64,000 nucleotides of DNA from Allobosea sp. 117. Lineage in GTDB: Bacteria; Pseudomonadota; Alphaproteobacteria; Rhizobiales; Xanthobacteraceae. This document shows, piece by piece, positions 1-10,900 of the stretch. A program made the translations under genes and the position numbers. The notes under the pieces are model-generated. The model ran no database searches and was not told the origin of the DNA. It was given only the letters and a program-made list of their open reading frames with translations. The stretch lies in the NCBI RefSeq assembly GCF_000702305.1, contig NZ_JNLC01000016.1, positions 124,001 to 188,000 on the forward strand, written 5' to 3'. Each line of letters begins with the position of its first letter. Position 1 is the stretch's first letter.

Positions 1-1538
1 TCGAGCACGTCCTCGTCGCGGGTGATGAGGGCGGCGCATTTCTCCGGATCGCCGGCGAGCTCCTGCGCCTCGGCATCGGTGATGATACCCGCCTGCACGC
101 AGTGGGCGAGCGCGCTCGCGACCGCCTCCTCCTCCGTCTCCTCGACGAAGACGGTGCCGTCCGGCCCGTACCAGGCCGGGATCTGGTGACCCCACCAGAG
201 CTGGCGCGAGATGCACCAGGGCTGGATGTTCTCCAGCCACTCGAAATAGGTCTTCTCCCAGTTCTTCGGGACGAAGGTCGTCCGCCCCTCCCGCACGGCG
301 GCGAGCGCCGGCTGGGCGAGCGTGTGGGCGTCGACATACCACTGGTCGGTCAGCCAGGGCTCGATCACCGCGTTGGAGCGGTCGCCATGCGGCACCATAT
401 TGATGTGCGGCTCGATCCTGTCGAGCAGGCCACGCTCCTCCATCAGGGCAATGACCGCCTTGCGTGCCGCCTCGCGGCTCTGGCCGTCGAGCGCCAGCAC
501 CTGATCCAGATCGATGCCGGGCACCGCGCCGTCGAGGAAATCGCCATTCTCCATCAGCGAGAGACGCGCCTCGGCGTCGAGCACGTTGATCATCGGCAGG
601 TCGTGGCGGCGGCCGACCTCGAAATCGTTGAAATCGTGCGCCGGGGTGATCTTCACCGCGCCAGTGCCCTTGGTCGGGTCGGAATACTCGTCGGCGACGA
701 TCGGGATCAGCCGGCCGACCAGCGGCAGCTTCACCTTCGCCCCGGCAGCCACCAGCCCCTGATAGCGCGGGTCGTCCGGATGCACCGCAACCGCCGTGTC
801 GCCGAGCATGGTCTCGGGCCGGGTGGTGGCGACGACGATGTAGTCGCGGGTCTCGAACTCGACCGGCTGGTCGTGCTCGTCGAACACGATGGGGTGCTGA
901 TAGGTGACGCCGTCCGCCAGCGGATAGCGGAAATGCCAAAGGTGGCCCTTCACCTCGACCTGCACCACCTCAAGATCGGAGATGGCGGACTGGAACTTGG
1001 GGTCCCAGTTGACGAGGCGCTTGTCCTTGTAGATCAGCCCTTCCTTGTAGAGCTGGACGAACACCTTCACCACGGCGCGGGACAGCCCCTCATCCATGGT
1101 GAAGCGCTCGCGCGACCAGTCGCAGGAAGCGCCGAGGCGCTTGAGCTGCTGGATGATGGTGCCGCCCGATTCCTCCTTCCACGCCCAGACGCGCTCGACG
1201 AAGGCCTCGCGACCCATCTCGCGGCGGCCGGGCTGCTGGCGTTCGGCGAGCTGGCGCTCGACCACCATCTGCGTCGCGATGCCGGCATGGTCGGTGCCGA
1301 CCTGCCAGAGCACGTCGCGCCCGCGCATGCGCTCCAGCCGGCAGAGGATGTCCTGCAGCGTGTTGTTGAGCGCGTGGCCCATATGCAGCGAGCCGGTGAC
1401 GTTCGGCGGCGGGATCACGATGCTGTAGGGCTTCGCCCCCACGCGGTCGGCGCGCCCGGCCTTGAAGGCGTCGGCCGCCACCCATGCCTCATAGATGCGG
1501 CCTTCGACGGCGGCGGGATCGAACCTGTTATCGAGCAT
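1..1538 (-). CDS. valS: Valyl-tRNA synthetase, N-terminal part (gene runs off the left edge)
   Basis: Charges tRNA-Val with valine in the cytoplasm (class I aminoacyl-tRNA synthetase). The start is ATG at 1538, followed by a typical ValS opening ([19 protein letters not shown]). The class I HIGH signature appears as HMGH at residues 52-55, directly after PPPNVTGSL. About 512 codons are present, which covers the N-terminal Rossmann half and the CP1 editing insertion. The window ends in the conserved ITRDEDVLD stretch, so the KMSKS motif and anticodon-binding domain lie outside. Reading is open to the edge, so this is a window truncation and not a broken gene. popZ lies upstream on the same strand. 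Identity is secure from the motifs. Confidence 0.96.
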   Translation of the reverse strand, partial: MLDNRFDPAAVEGRIYEAWVAADAFKAGRADRVGAKPYSIVIPPPNVTGSLHMGHALNNTLQDILCRLERMRGRDVLWQVGTDHAGIATQMVVERQLAERQQPGRREMGREAFVERVWAWKEESGGTIIQQLKRLGASCDWSRERFTMDEGLSRAVVKVFVQLYKEGLIYKDKRLVNWDPKFQSAISDLEVVQVEVKGHLWHFRYPLADGVTYQHPIVFDEHDQPVEFETRDYIVVATTRPETMLGDTAVAVHPDDPRYQGLVAAGAKVKLPLVGRLIPIVADEYSDPTKGTGAVKITPAHDFNDFEVGRRHDLPMINVLDAEARLSLMENGDFLDGAVPGIDLDQVLALDGQSREAARKAVIALMEERGLLDRIEPHINMVPHGDRSNAVIEPWLTDQWYVDAHTLAQPALAAVREGRTTFVPKNWEKTYFEWLENIQPWCISRQLWWGHQIPAWYGPDGTVFVEETEEEAVASALAHCVQAGIITDAEAQELAGDPEKCAALITRDEDVL

Positions 1539-1729
1539 GACGGCTCCGGCACCTCGCATGTCCGACGCCGGCGTGTGGACACGCGTTCTGGAAGGAAAGC
1601 GTGTCCGAACCGCTGGAAAGCGGTCCGGCAGCGCTCATGTGGCGTGGTGGGACAGAAAGCGGAGGCGGTGAGCCGAGTCAATCGGCCTCACGGTATGGCC
1701 GCCCCGCGATCATCGGTGCCGGCGACGGA

Positions 1730-2620
1730 TCAGCGGCCGCCACGGGCGACGCGCTCGATCTCCGCGCGTACCAGGCGCTCGACGATGGTCGGCAGGTTCT
1801 CGTCGAGCCAGTGCCGCAGCATCGGGCGCAGCAGCTCGGCCACCATGTCGTCGAGCGAGCGGCTGTTGCTGGTCATGATGGTGCGGGCCAGCGTGCCGAA
1901 GGAGGCCGCGACCGCGCTGTCGGTCGGCGGCGAAACCAGCCGTTCGGCATCGGCCGGCGCCGCAGACCGCCGCTGGCTGTCGGCGAAGGAGGATTCCGGG
2001 CGGCGCGGAGAATAGGCGGACGCCGTGCTGCCACCCGCGGGCGTCGCGGCAGGCCGGTAGGCGGACGACAGCGACGGGCGCACCGTCGCCGTGGCAGACG
2101 CTGCCGGCGTTGCCGCAAGCGTTGGGACCGGTCGCGCCGGTGCAGCGGTGATCGGTTCCGCCGCGGGTGCCGGGGCCGGACGCTGATCCGCGGGCTGAGC
2201 GAGTGCGTCGCTAGCCGGCGGCGGCGGTGACGGCGGAAGCGCCGGGAGTTCGTCCATGAGCGCGTTCTTCAGCGCCTCTTCGATCTCGAACTGCACATCC
2301 TCGATGCCGAACTGACCAGGCGGGACCGGAGCGCGCTGTTCCGCCGGCATGGAGGCCAGCGGAGGCTGCGAGGTGGCAAAGCTGCGCAGCGGCTCGACGG
2401 ACGCCGGCCGAGCCGCGGACGGCGCCGTGCCCGACATACCCTGAAGCGACGCTGCCCGCGGCTGCGGAGCGGCCGCCGACGGCTGCACTTCCGCCTGGGG
2501 GGTTGCTGCGGCTGCCGACCGGGCGGCCGAACGCCGCGTGCCGTCGTCGGCGATGATGCGGCGGATGGACGCCAGAATGTCTTCCATCGACGTGTCGGAC
2601 GTCCTGGCGGTCACGGACAT
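1730..2620 (-). CDS. popZ: PopZ-family polar organising protein (DUF2497)
   Basis: A 296-residue protein with the architecture of alphaproteobacterial PopZ. A short N-terminal helix (SMEDILASIRRIIADD, residues 11-26) is followed by a long low-complexity linker rich in Ala, Pro and Ser, then a conserved C-terminal helical module (from LDDMVAELLRPMLRHWL to IERVAR, about residues 255-292). In Caulobacter and relatives PopZ self-assembles into a polar matrix that anchors the ParB/parS centromere and recruits cell-cycle proteins: the C-terminal helices oligomerise and the N-terminal helix binds clients. Location upstream of valS on the same strand is common in this group. The linker is about 230 residues here, longer than in Caulobacter. 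The family call rests on the two end modules; function is inferred from the family. Confidence 0.9.
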   Translation of the reverse strand: MSVTARTSDTSMEDILASIRRIIADDGTRRSAARSAAAATPQAEVQPSAAAPQPRAASLQGMSGTAPSAARPASVEPLRSFATSQPPLASMPAEQRAPVPPGQFGIEDVQFEIEEALKNALMDELPALPPSPPPPASDALAQPADQRPAPAPAAEPITAAPARPVPTLAATPAASATATVRPSLSSAYRPAATPAGGSTASAYSPRRPESSFADSQRRSAAPADAERLVSPPTDSAVAASFGTLARTIMTSNSRSLDDMVAELLRPMLRHWLDENLPTIVERLVRAEIERVARGGR

Positions 2621-2770
2621 GCGCTAAACCCGATCATAGGAGTGCTTCAGGCCCGGCGACGCCGTCCTTCGACGAATCACCGCCAAATACCAAGGGATTA
2701 TCGCATCGGGAGCATCGCCGCGCCAAGCGGCGCGGCCGGCTTCGAATGGCCGGAAACCGGCCCGCTGGCG

Positions 2771-4177
2771 TCAGCGCCCGTCGGGCGTGCGTACGCCGAA
2801 CCAGGCGTCGCGCACCTGGTCGTAATGCACCTTCGGATTATAGGTCGCGACCTTCAGGCCGAGCGCGCCGGAGTTCAGGTCGCCGGTCGCCGATAGCAGC
2901 GCATAGGATGCCACCACCCGGTCGCGCTGCGCGATGACGAGACTGGCGCGCGCATTGAAAAGCGCGGTCTGCGCATTCAGCACATCGAGCGTGGTGCGCT
3001 GACCGACGCGCCACTCCTCGCGCACGCCCTTCAGCGCGATCTCGTTGGCGACCACGGAGGCCTGCGCGGACTCGATCGCGAGCTTGGCGGCCGCCAGCGC
3101 ACCCCAGTACTGGACGACGCTGGCGCGCACCTGCTCGCGGTTCACGTCGACCTCGATGCGCGACTGCCCGAGCAGTTCCTTCGCCTGCCGGATGGTCGCG
3201 AACTCGCCGCCGCCCTGATAGATCGGCACCGACAGGTTCAGCGTCACCGCTGCCGAGGTCTGGCGCTCGACGCTCGTGCTGGCGTTGTAGTCGGAGGACG
3301 CCTGGCCGTTCAGGCTGAGGGTGGGCGACAGCGCGCCTTCGGCCACCTTCACCTGCGCCATAGAGGCATCGACGGCGAACTGCGCCGCCTTCACCGCGGG
3401 ATGCCGCGAGAGGCCGGAATCGACCGCCTTGTCGAGGGTCTTCGGCAAGAGGCCGTCGATCGGGCGGCCGGGCGCCAGCTTGGTCGGACGTAGGCCGATG
3501 ACCTGGAAGAAGGTGGCGCGGGCGGTGTTCAGATTGGCATCGGCGAGGGCGAGCGAGCTCTCGGCATTGGCGACGCTCGCCTCGGCCTGCGCGACGTCGG
3601 TGCGCGTCACCTCGCCGACGGCGAAACGGTCGCGCGTGGCGCGCAGCTCTTCCTGGAAGGCCTCGAGGCTCTGCTTCTGCAGCTCGACGAGAGCCGCGTT
3701 CTGCAGCACGTTCATATAGGCGGTGGCGGCGTCCAGCAGCACCAGTTGCTCGGTGTTGCGCAGCAGCTCGCGCTGCCCCCTCACCTGCGATTCGGCGTTG
3801 CGGACCGAATTGGCGGTGCGCAGGCCGTCATAGATGATTTGGCTGATCTGGATGCCGAATCCGGAGGGGCTGAGCTTGCTGTTGCTCACCACGCTGCCGC
3901 CGCCGAGCGTCGTGCCAAGGCTCACGCGCGATTCGGTCCATTGCTGCCCGACATAGGCGGAGCCCGCGACCTGCGGGCGGTAGTTCGACAGCGCGATGGG
4001 CACGTATTCGTCGGTCGCGCGGGTCGCGGCGCGCTGGGAGTTCAGGGTCGGATTGTTGGCGTAGGCGGCTGCGAGCGACTGTTCGAGGGTCTGCGACCAC
4101 GCGGGCGCTGCCGTTCCAACGAGAAAAGCGATCGCCACTGACGCGACGACCCTACCCCCAGTAGGCAAATGCCACAT
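2771..4177 (-). CDS. tolC: TolC-family outer-membrane efflux channel
   Basis: Outer-membrane trimeric channel that completes tripartite efflux pumps and type I secretion systems. The start is taken as ATG at 4177, giving a signal peptide (hydrophobic core VVASVAIAFLVGTAAPAW, then the mature end beginning near QTLEQSLAAAY). An upstream in-frame GTG at 4207 would add ten residues ahead of the signal and is less likely. Two internal repeats typical of the outer membrane efflux protein domain are visible: AAYANNPTLNSQRAA near the start, and paired motifs around VNREQVRASVVQYWGALAAAK and GQRTTLDVLNAQTALF near the end. Length (468 aa) is normal. No inner-membrane pump gene is adjacent, which suggests a shared, general-purpose channel. 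The Pcm-like gene just upstream is a common neighbour in Hyphomicrobiales. Confidence 0.92.
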   Translation of the reverse strand: MWHLPTGGRVVASVAIAFLVGTAAPAWSQTLEQSLAAAYANNPTLNSQRAATRATDEYVPIALSNYRPQVAGSAYVGQQWTESRVSLGTTLGGGSVVSNSKLSPSGFGIQISQIIYDGLRTANSVRNAESQVRGQRELLRNTEQLVLLDAATAYMNVLQNAALVELQKQSLEAFQEELRATRDRFAVGEVTRTDVAQAEASVANAESSLALADANLNTARATFFQVIGLRPTKLAPGRPIDGLLPKTLDKAVDSGLSRHPAVKAAQFAVDASMAQVKVAEGALSPTLSLNGQASSDYNASTSVERQTSAAVTLNLSVPIYQGGGEFATIRQAKELLGQSRIEVDVNREQVRASVVQYWGALAAAKLAIESAQASVVANEIALKGVREEWRVGQRTTLDVLNAQTALFNARASLVIAQRDRVVASYALLSATGDLNSGALGLKVATYNPKVHYDQVRDAWFGVRTPDGR

Positions 4178-4437
4178 GGTCCAAACCCCTGCGCACGCAA
4201 GTTTCACACGGAGGCACCCTTCACGTGGGGCGCCCCTCGTCTCTGTTTGACGTCGACTCAGAATAGGTGTGCTGAATATGCCTGTGAACTGGTCGGTTTG
4301 ATCCGTTCACCGATTTCGTCGACCGCGCGGCAGAATGGCCACAGCACGGCCCGCGAGCATATCGGCGCTGCGCCACAACACCACGGCGAAAGCCGCAAAT
4401 CATTCAGCCCGAACGGCCTCAAGCGGTGTTCGGGCGA

Positions 4438-5100
4438 TCAGAAGACGAAGGTGGGTCGCGCCTCGAAGCCGGGCAGGACCGGCACCGCCGCATCGAACAC
4501 GATGCGGGAGCCGATGCCGCCGCTCGTCCTGATGTACACCGTCGCCCGACCGGCCCGCCCGCGGCCGACGACGGTCACCAGCCGCCCCTCCGGCTTGAGC
4601 TGGGCCAGCAGCGCGTCCGGTTGAATCTCGATCGCGCCATTGAGCAGGATAACGTCGTAAGGCGCTTCGCCCGGCCAGCCGGCGGTCAGCGGTCCCTGGA
4701 CGAAAGCCGCATTGAGCAGGCCGAGTTCGACGAGCACGGACGAGCCGAGTCCGGAAAGCTCGGCATCCTCCTCCAGCGCCACCACCTGGCCGGCAAGCTT
4801 CGACAGGACGGCGGTCGAATAGCCGGTGCCGGCGCCGACATCGAGCACCAGATCGCCGGCGCCCACCTCGGCCGCCTGGAGAAGCTTGGCGAGCACCATC
4901 GGCTCCATCAGATAGCGTGCCGGCGCCCCCTCCTTCACCAGGAGATCGTCGTCGATATAGGCGAAGCTGCGCAGGCTGGCCGGGACGAATCGCTCGCGCG
5001 GCGTCTCCATCATCGCGGCGACGATGCGCAAATCGGTCACATCATTGGCGCGCACCTGCGCATCCACCATGGCGCGGCGCATCTCGGCGAAATCGATCAT
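4438..5100 (-). CDS. Protein-L-isoaspartate O-methyltransferase family protein
   Basis: SAM-dependent methyltransferase of the Pcm family (220 aa), which would methylate isoaspartyl residues of damaged proteins. The N-terminal segment (FAEMRRAMVDAQVRANDVTD) and PRERFVP match the family. The SAM-binding glycine loop is VLDVGAGTGYSTAVLS, preceded by the family's YLMEPMVLAKLL, where canonical Pcm enzymes have a Q-S-P/T-Y-type active-site region. That region here reads APARYLMEP, so repair activity is less certain than the fold. The alphaproteobacterial homologue beside tolC is usually of this divergent type. ATG at 5100. A roughly 260-bp gap with AT-richer stretches separates it from tolC, which may have its own promoter there. 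Confidence 0.85.
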   Translation of the reverse strand: MIDFAEMRRAMVDAQVRANDVTDLRIVAAMMETPRERFVPASLRSFAYIDDDLLVKEGAPARYLMEPMVLAKLLQAAEVGAGDLVLDVGAGTGYSTAVLSKLAGQVVALEEDAELSGLGSSVLVELGLLNAAFVQGPLTAGWPGEAPYDVILLNGAIEIQPDALLAQLKPEGRLVTVVGRGRAGRATVYIRTSGGIGSRIVFDAAVPVLPGFEARPTFVF

Positions 5101-5330
5101 TCGGGCAACCTCGAAGGGCCTTGGAGCCGGGCTGGCATTTCACGCGCAGGATTGCGGCAGGCGCCGGCGCTTTGCAAGTCCTTACCGTTGCTTCACCACG
5201 TCGCGATCCGCAGGGTGGCGCGTATGCCACGGACGGGAATTGAAGCGACCAGCGCGTTGCCGTTCCCCCTACGCTCTGTTATGAGGCCGCGTGCTGCGGC
5301 GCACGCAATCGCGTCGCCGGACACCGTCTC

Positions 5331-5404
5331 GGCCACGTGGCGGAGTGGTTACGCAGCGGACTGCAAATCCGCGTACGGGGGTTCGATTCCCTCCGTGGCC
5401 TCCA
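5331..5404 (+). tRNA. tRNA-Cys (GCA)
   Basis: A full cloverleaf can be drawn. The acceptor stem GGCCACG (5331-5337) pairs with CGTGGCC (5394-5400), followed by discriminator T and an encoded CCA. The anticodon loop CTGCAAA carries anticodon GCA. The T-arm has GTTCGATTC in the loop region. Length is 74 nt including CCA. A strong hairpin follows six bases later. Confidence 0.95.
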
Positions 5405-5409
5405 ATCAC

Positions 5410-5450
5410 GCGGGCGCCGCCCTCGGACAGTTCCGATGGGTGGCGCCCGC
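5410..5450 (+). terminator. Long hairpin just after tRNA-Cys, probable terminator
   Basis: A 13-bp GC-rich outer stem (5410-5422 with 5438-5450, one G-T pair) continues into an inner stem TCGGA/TCCGA around loop CAGT. There is no strong T-tract (GCCTTGGCTT follows), so termination efficiency is uncertain. Its position immediately behind the tRNA suggests processing or termination of that transcript. Confidence 0.55.
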
Positions 5451-5612
5451 GCCTTGGCTTCACCGCCGAATGCCGGACGGAAGGCTGCGGTTTGACATCA
5501 AAGTGCGATCGCGGTTCATGAAAGTTCGAAAGGTCGCCTGACCACCCTGGCGCCGAGTGCCGGCGCCACGACGGTGAACAGCCGTGTCGGGGGCGGGTCG
5601 AAGGAAGAATTG

Positions 5613-7415
5613 ATGCTGCCAAAGAAACTGCAGGCCTATTTCGTCAACTTCGTCAGCCCGGAAACGCGCCAGACGGTGATGCGTCTGTTCCTGACGGACG
5701 GCGTCCGGCACTGGAGGGGCTATGCCCTGTCCTTCGTGTTCATGGGCATCATGGCGGCGACGACGTCCGGCCTCGCCTACATCATGGGCGACGTGATCAA
5801 CCGCATCTTCGTCGACCAGAACTCGAACGCGATCTGGATTCTCTCCGGCACGGTGGTGCTGCTGAGCGTGGTGAAGGGCTTCTCCGCCTACGGGCAGGCG
5901 GTGACGCTGGCGCGCGTCGGCAACCGTATCGTCGCCGACAACCAGAAGCGCGTGCTCGACCGGCTGTTCCTGCAGGACGTCGCCTATTTCGCCGCCAACC
6001 ACACGGCGGAAATCTCCTTCCGCTTCAATCAGGGCGCGCAGGCGGCACGCAACGTGCTCAACCTGATCATCACCAGCTTCGGCCGCGACCTGATGTCGGT
6101 GATCGGCCTCACCACCGTGATGGTCATCCAGGACCCGGTCATGGCGGGCATCGGACTGATCGTGATGCCGATCGCGGTGGCCGGCGTCCGCAGTCTGATC
6201 CGCAAGGTGCGGCGCATCTTCGAGCGCGAGTTCCACAGCGCCGTGAAGATCATGTCGGACTCGATCGAGACCTTCCAGGGCATCCGCACGGTGAAGTCCT
6301 TCAACATGGAGGACGCGCTGCGCCAGCGCATGTTCGGCCGCATCGACCAGCTCGAGAAGGCGCAGAACCGCATGGTGCGGGCGCAGTCGCAGTCCGGCCC
6401 GCTGATGGAGGCGCTCGCCGGCGTCGCCATCGGCCTCGTCATCATGTATGCGGGCTGGAGCGTGCTGCATGGCGGGCGAACACCCGGCGAGTTCTTCTCG
6501 GTGATCACGGCGCTGCTGCTCAGCTACGAGCCGGCGAAGCGGCTGGCGCGCCTCAACATCGATCTCGCGGCCCAATTGATGGGCGCGCGGCTGCTGTTCG
6601 AGGTGCTGGACCGCGTGCCGAAGGAGCTGGAGCCTGAGGGCATGCCGGAGCTGCATGTGAGCCGCGGCCGGATCGAGTTCGACGACGTACATTTCAGCTA
6701 CCGCAGGGGCGAGCCCGTGCTGCGCGGCCTCAGCTTCGTGGCCGAGCCCGGCCAGACCACAGCGCTGGTCGGTCCTTCCGGCGGCGGCAAGACGACGGTG
6801 ATGAACCTCATCGAGCGGTTCTACGACATCGATACGGGCGCCATCCGCGTCGACGGCCAGTCGATCGAGGCGGTGAGCCGCCATTCGGTGCGTGCGTCGG
6901 TCGCCTATGTGAGCCAGGACGTGTTCCTGTTCTCCGGCACCATCCGCGAGAACATCGCCTTCGGCCGTCCCGGCGCCACCAATGAGGAGATCGAGGCTGC
7001 CGCCCGCGCCGCCAACGCCCACAACTTCATCATGAGCTTCCCGCAGGGCTATGAGCATGTGGTGGGCGAGCACGCCACTGAGCTCTCGGGCGGGCAGCGC
7101 CAGCGCCTCGCCATCGCCCGCGCCTTCCTGAAGGACGCGCCGATCCTCCTGCTCGACGAGGCGACCGCCGCCCTCGACAGCGAATCGGAGGCGGAGGTCC
7201 AGAGGGCGCTCGGCGAGCTCCAGCTCCACCGCACCACGCTGGTCATCGCCCACCGCCTGCAGACCGTGGTGAACGCCGACCGCATCTGCGTGATCGACGA
7301 GGGCCGCGTGGTCGAGAGCGGCCGTCACGACGAGCTCCTGGCCCGGCGCGGACGCTATTTCAGCTTCCACCAGTTGCAATTTGCCGACCAGCGCCAGCAG
7401 TTGCTGGCCGGCTGA
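5613..7415 (+). CDS. ABC exporter, fused permease-ATPase (MsbA/lipid A flippase-like)
   Basis: A half-transporter of the type 1 exporter class (600 aa from ATG at 5613, which has GGAAGAA a few bases upstream; a 13-residue in-frame extension exists but lacks such a site). The N-terminal half is a six-helix ABC transmembrane domain (first helix about YALSFVFMGIMAATTSGLAYI) with the coupling-helix region FNMEDALRQRMF. The C-terminal nucleotide-binding domain has Walker A GPSGGGKTT (residues 387-395), Q-loop SQDVF, signature LSGGQ (491-495), Walker B ILLLDEA (511-517) and switch histidine H547. It would act as a homodimer in the inner membrane. Resemblance to MsbA and related exporters is general; the substrate cannot be read from the sequence. 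It stands alone between two tRNA genes. Confidence 0.88.
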   Translation: MLPKKLQAYFVNFVSPETRQTVMRLFLTDGVRHWRGYALSFVFMGIMAATTSGLAYIMGDVINRIFVDQNSNAIWILSGTVVLLSVVKGFSAYGQAVTLARVGNRIVADNQKRVLDRLFLQDVAYFAANHTAEISFRFNQGAQAARNVLNLIITSFGRDLMSVIGLTTVMVIQDPVMAGIGLIVMPIAVAGVRSLIRKVRRIFEREFHSAVKIMSDSIETFQGIRTVKSFNMEDALRQRMFGRIDQLEKAQNRMVRAQSQSGPLMEALAGVAIGLVIMYAGWSVLHGGRTPGEFFSVITALLLSYEPAKRLARLNIDLAAQLMGARLLFEVLDRVPKELEPEGMPELHVSRGRIEFDDVHFSYRRGEPVLRGLSFVAEPGQTTALVGPSGGGKTTVMNLIERFYDIDTGAIRVDGQSIEAVSRHSVRASVAYVSQDVFLFSGTIRENIAFGRPGATNEEIEAAARAANAHNFIMSFPQGYEHVVGEHATELSGGQRQRLAIARAFLKDAPILLLDEATAALDSESEAEVQRALGELQLHRTTLVIAHRLQTVVNADRICVIDEGRVVESGRHDELLARRGRYFSFHQLQFADQRQQLLAG

Positions 7416-7498
7416 TCATCAAAATCGCCGGAGCCGGCTTCACAAACCGGCCCCGCATTGCTAATAGACCGGCCCCGAACGCGGCGCAGCCGCCCCGT

Positions 7499-7574
7499 TC
7501 CCTGATAGCTCAGTTGGTAGAGCGTTCGACTGTTAATCGAATGGTCGCAGGTTCGAGTCCTGCTCAGGGAGCCA
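7499..7574 (+). tRNA. tRNA-Asn (GTT)
   Basis: Acceptor stem TCCCTGA (7499-7505) pairs with TCAGGGA (7564-7570), followed by discriminator G and an encoded CCA. The D-arm contains AGCTCAGTTGGTAGAGC, the anticodon loop CTGTTAA carries GTT, and the T-loop reads GTTCGAGTC. Length is 76 nt with CCA. It lies just upstream of the helicase/CRISPR region; tRNA genes are frequent island insertion points, but no second copy of its 3' end was found in the window. Confidence 0.96.
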
Positions 7575-7938
7575 TTCCTCCTTCGTGGACGATTGCCGAT
7601 ATCCCCAGGCGCTGAACAGCGGACTTCCGCTGATCCGGCGTCGCGCCATCGGCAGAGATCCGGAATACCGCGGTTCCCTAAACCCCGCTGGAAGTGCCCG
7701 TGAAGGGCGGCATCAGCCACTTCGATCGCGGTATAGCTATGCGCTGAGCCGCCCCGGCGGACGAACCATCGCTCGGCCCGGTGTCCGATGCGCGCGGACC
7801 ACAGCACTGGACGGGCAAGCGAGCCGCAAGGCCGTCTCCCGTCGGAGGCGAATGATGGCCCCGCTCAATATTGATTGCAAATTCGTAACACACAACCAAT
7901 GGTAATATCCGGCTGGGTTTCTGTGGCTGGGGTTGACC
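7575..7938 (+). other. Intergenic stretch between tRNA-Asn and the helicase operon
   Basis: 364 bp without a convincing gene. Most of it is GC-rich and featureless. The last 75 bp turn AT-richer (about 7865-7915, containing AATATTGATTGCAAATTC), which is the likely promoter zone for the helicase operon. No repeat of the tRNA end was seen here. Confidence 0.5.
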
Positions 7939-10900
7939 ATGGATTGGGACATTGGCGGCGCGCCGCTCGCGGGCGACGGGGTCGAAGCGCGCGCGGTCGA
8001 GATCCGGGCGGATATGGCGGCGAGCTTCACCTTTGCCTCGTTCCAGAACGCCGTGCCGGTGTTGCGGTCGATCGCCATCGCCAACCCGACCGACCGGCAC
8101 CTCGAATCCTGCCGGCTTGAGCTCGTCGCGAATCCCGCATTCCTGCGGCCGAAGGTCTGGGCCGTCGACCGCATCGTGCCGGGCGACACCCTCAATCTGG
8201 CGGACCGGCGGGTCGACCTCGATGCCGCCTATCTCGCCGGGCTGGATGAGGCCGAGCGCGGCGAGGTCACGCTGAGGCTCACGGCCAAGGATGCCGTCGT
8301 CGCCGAGCGCCACATGTCGGTCCGGCTGCTCGCGCGCGATGAATGGGGCGGAGTCGGCGACATGGCGCAGTTGCTGCCGGCCTTCGTCATGCCGAACGAT
8401 CCGGCGGTCGCCGGCCTGCTGCGCGCCGCGGCCGAACGCCTTGCGGCCCATGGCCATCCCTCCGGCATGGACGGCTACCAGAGCAACAGCCCGCAGCGTG
8501 CCTTCCTGCTGGCGGCGTCGCTTTATTCGGCGGTCGCGGGGCTCGGGCTGCATTATGCGGAGCCGCCGGCGAGCTTCGAGCAGCGCGGGCAGAAGGTGCG
8601 GCGCCCGTCGGTCGTCGCCGGCGACCGGCTGGCAACATGCCTCGACGGCGCCGTGCTGTTCGCGGCGGCCCTGGAAGCCGCCGGCCTCCATCCCGTTCTG
8701 CTGCTGTTCCGCGGCCACGCGGCCGCCGGTGTCTGGCTCACGCCCCGCAGCTTCTCCAATGCGATCGAGACCGATCTGATGGAGGTGCGCAAGGCGCTCG
8801 CGTCGCGGGAGCTGATCGTCTTCGAGACGACCGGCGTGACACATCGCCCGCCGATCGTCTTCGACCATGCGCAGTCCCTGCTCTCTCCACGATTGGAAGA
8901 CGCGGAAGCGCATAATTTCGTCGCGGCGGTCGACGTGCGCCGGGCGCGCGGCAGCGGTATCACGCCGCTTGCCTCACATGAGGCTCTGCGGACGGGCACG
9001 ATGGCCGAAGCGGACGGCGACGGTCCTGTCGATCTGCCTCTGCCGCCCGCGCCGCACCTCTCAGAGATGCCGGCGGCATTGACGGAGGTGAAGCCCACCA
9101 CGGCGGCGGGCCGGATCGACCGCTGGCAGAAGAAGCTGCTCGATCTCACCCTGCGCAACCGGCTGCTGAATTTCCCGGAATCGAAGAAGACCATTCCCTT
9201 CCTGTGCACCGCCGTCGCCTTTCTCGAGGATCGGCTCTCGGACGGTGCCGCCGTGCGGCTGATCTCCCTGCCCGAGCAGAACCCGCTCGGCGAGCGCGAC
9301 GCGAGCCTCTACCGCGAGACGCGCGGGCGGGACCTCGATCGCGGCTTCGCGGCCGAGGCGCTGGCGCGTGACGAGCTGCCCTCCACGCTCGACGCGAAGA
9401 AGCTGGAAGCCCGCCTCGTCGAGCTGCACCGGCAGGTGCGCAACGACATGGCGGAAGGTGGCGCCAACACGCTGTTCCTCGCAGTCGGCTTCCTGCGCTG
9501 GAAGAAGGCGCCGACCGACGAGCGCAGCTATCGGGCGCCGCTCCTGCTGGCGCCGGTGAAGCTGGACCGGCGCAGCGCCACCTCGCAATTCTTCCTGCGC
9601 TTCCACGAGGACGAGCCGCGCTTCAACGCGACGCTCCTGCAGTTCCTCGAACGCGACTTCGCTCTCGCCCTGCCGCAATTCGCAGGAGAGTTGCCGCGCG
9701 ACGAGAACGGCGTCGACGTGCAGCGCCTGATCGGCGCGATGCGCCATGCGGTGCGCGACGTGCCGGGCATGGAGGTACTGGACGAGACCGCACTCTCCAC
9801 CTTCTCCTTCGCCAAGTTCCTGATGTGGAAGGACCTCACCGAGCGCACAGACGCTCTGCGCGAGAACCGAGTCGTGCGGCACCTGATCGATACACCCGAG
9901 CAGGCCTTCGAGACGGATCATGCCGCCGTTACGGAGGAATGCGAGATCGACCGGCGCTTCGCGCCCGCCGATATCATCTCGCTGCTGCCAGCCGATTCCT
10001 CGCAGATCGCCGCCAGCATGGCGGCCGCCTCGGGTTGCGATTTCGTCATCGTCGGACCGCCCGGCACCGGCAAGAGCCAGACCATCGCCAACATGATCGC
10101 GAACTGCCTGGCGGTCGGCAAAACCGTGCTGTTCGTCGCCGAGAAGACAGCGGCGCTCAACGTCGTCTATCGCCGCCTGCGCGAGCACGGGCTTGGCGAT
10201 CACTGCCTGGAGCTTCACTCAAACAAGGCCGACCGGAAGCATTTCCTCACCCAGCTCAAGCGCTCCTGGGAGCATGGCGGCCAGCGCTCCGCCTCGGATT
10301 GGGTGCTGGTCAACGAGAAGCTCAGGATCCGTCGCGATGCGCTGAACGCCTATGTCGAAGCGCTGCACCGTCGCCATCGCAACGGCCTCACCGCCTATGA
10401 GGCGATGGGCATGGCGGCGCAGGGCGAAGGGCGGCATGCGCCGGCGCTCTCCTGGACAAGCCTCGATGCGCATGACGGCGCCGCCCGCCAGGGGCTCGAG
10501 GAGATGGCGGCTACGATCGGCCGCGCCTTCGCGGCCACCGAGCGGCGCCCGGCGCTGCATCTAGTCACCGCGCCGGAATGGAGCTCGGCCTGGCAGGAGC
10601 GCCTCCTCGCGGCGGCGAATGACGTACGCGGCCACGCCGTCGGGCTGGGCAAGGCGCTCGCGACCTTTCTCGGCCGCATCGGCCTGCCGCCGGCCGCCGA
10701 CGCGCCGCTGCCGGAGATGGAGCGCCTCGCGGTCCTGGCGGAGTCCCTGTGCTCCACCGCCGGCCGCGACCACCGCATCACCTTCGATCCAGAATTCGGC
10801 CGGCTGCGCGAGGCGCTCAGCCAGCTCGATCGAGCCATCGTCGCCTACCGCACGGCTGAGTCCCGTCTTACCGCGCGGTTCGCGCGCGACACTGTTCCAC

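Noticed and set aside
5460-7379. Open frame opposite the ABC exporter
   Set aside because: Composition is His/Asp/Arg-rich with no family features, while the opposite strand has a full exporter.
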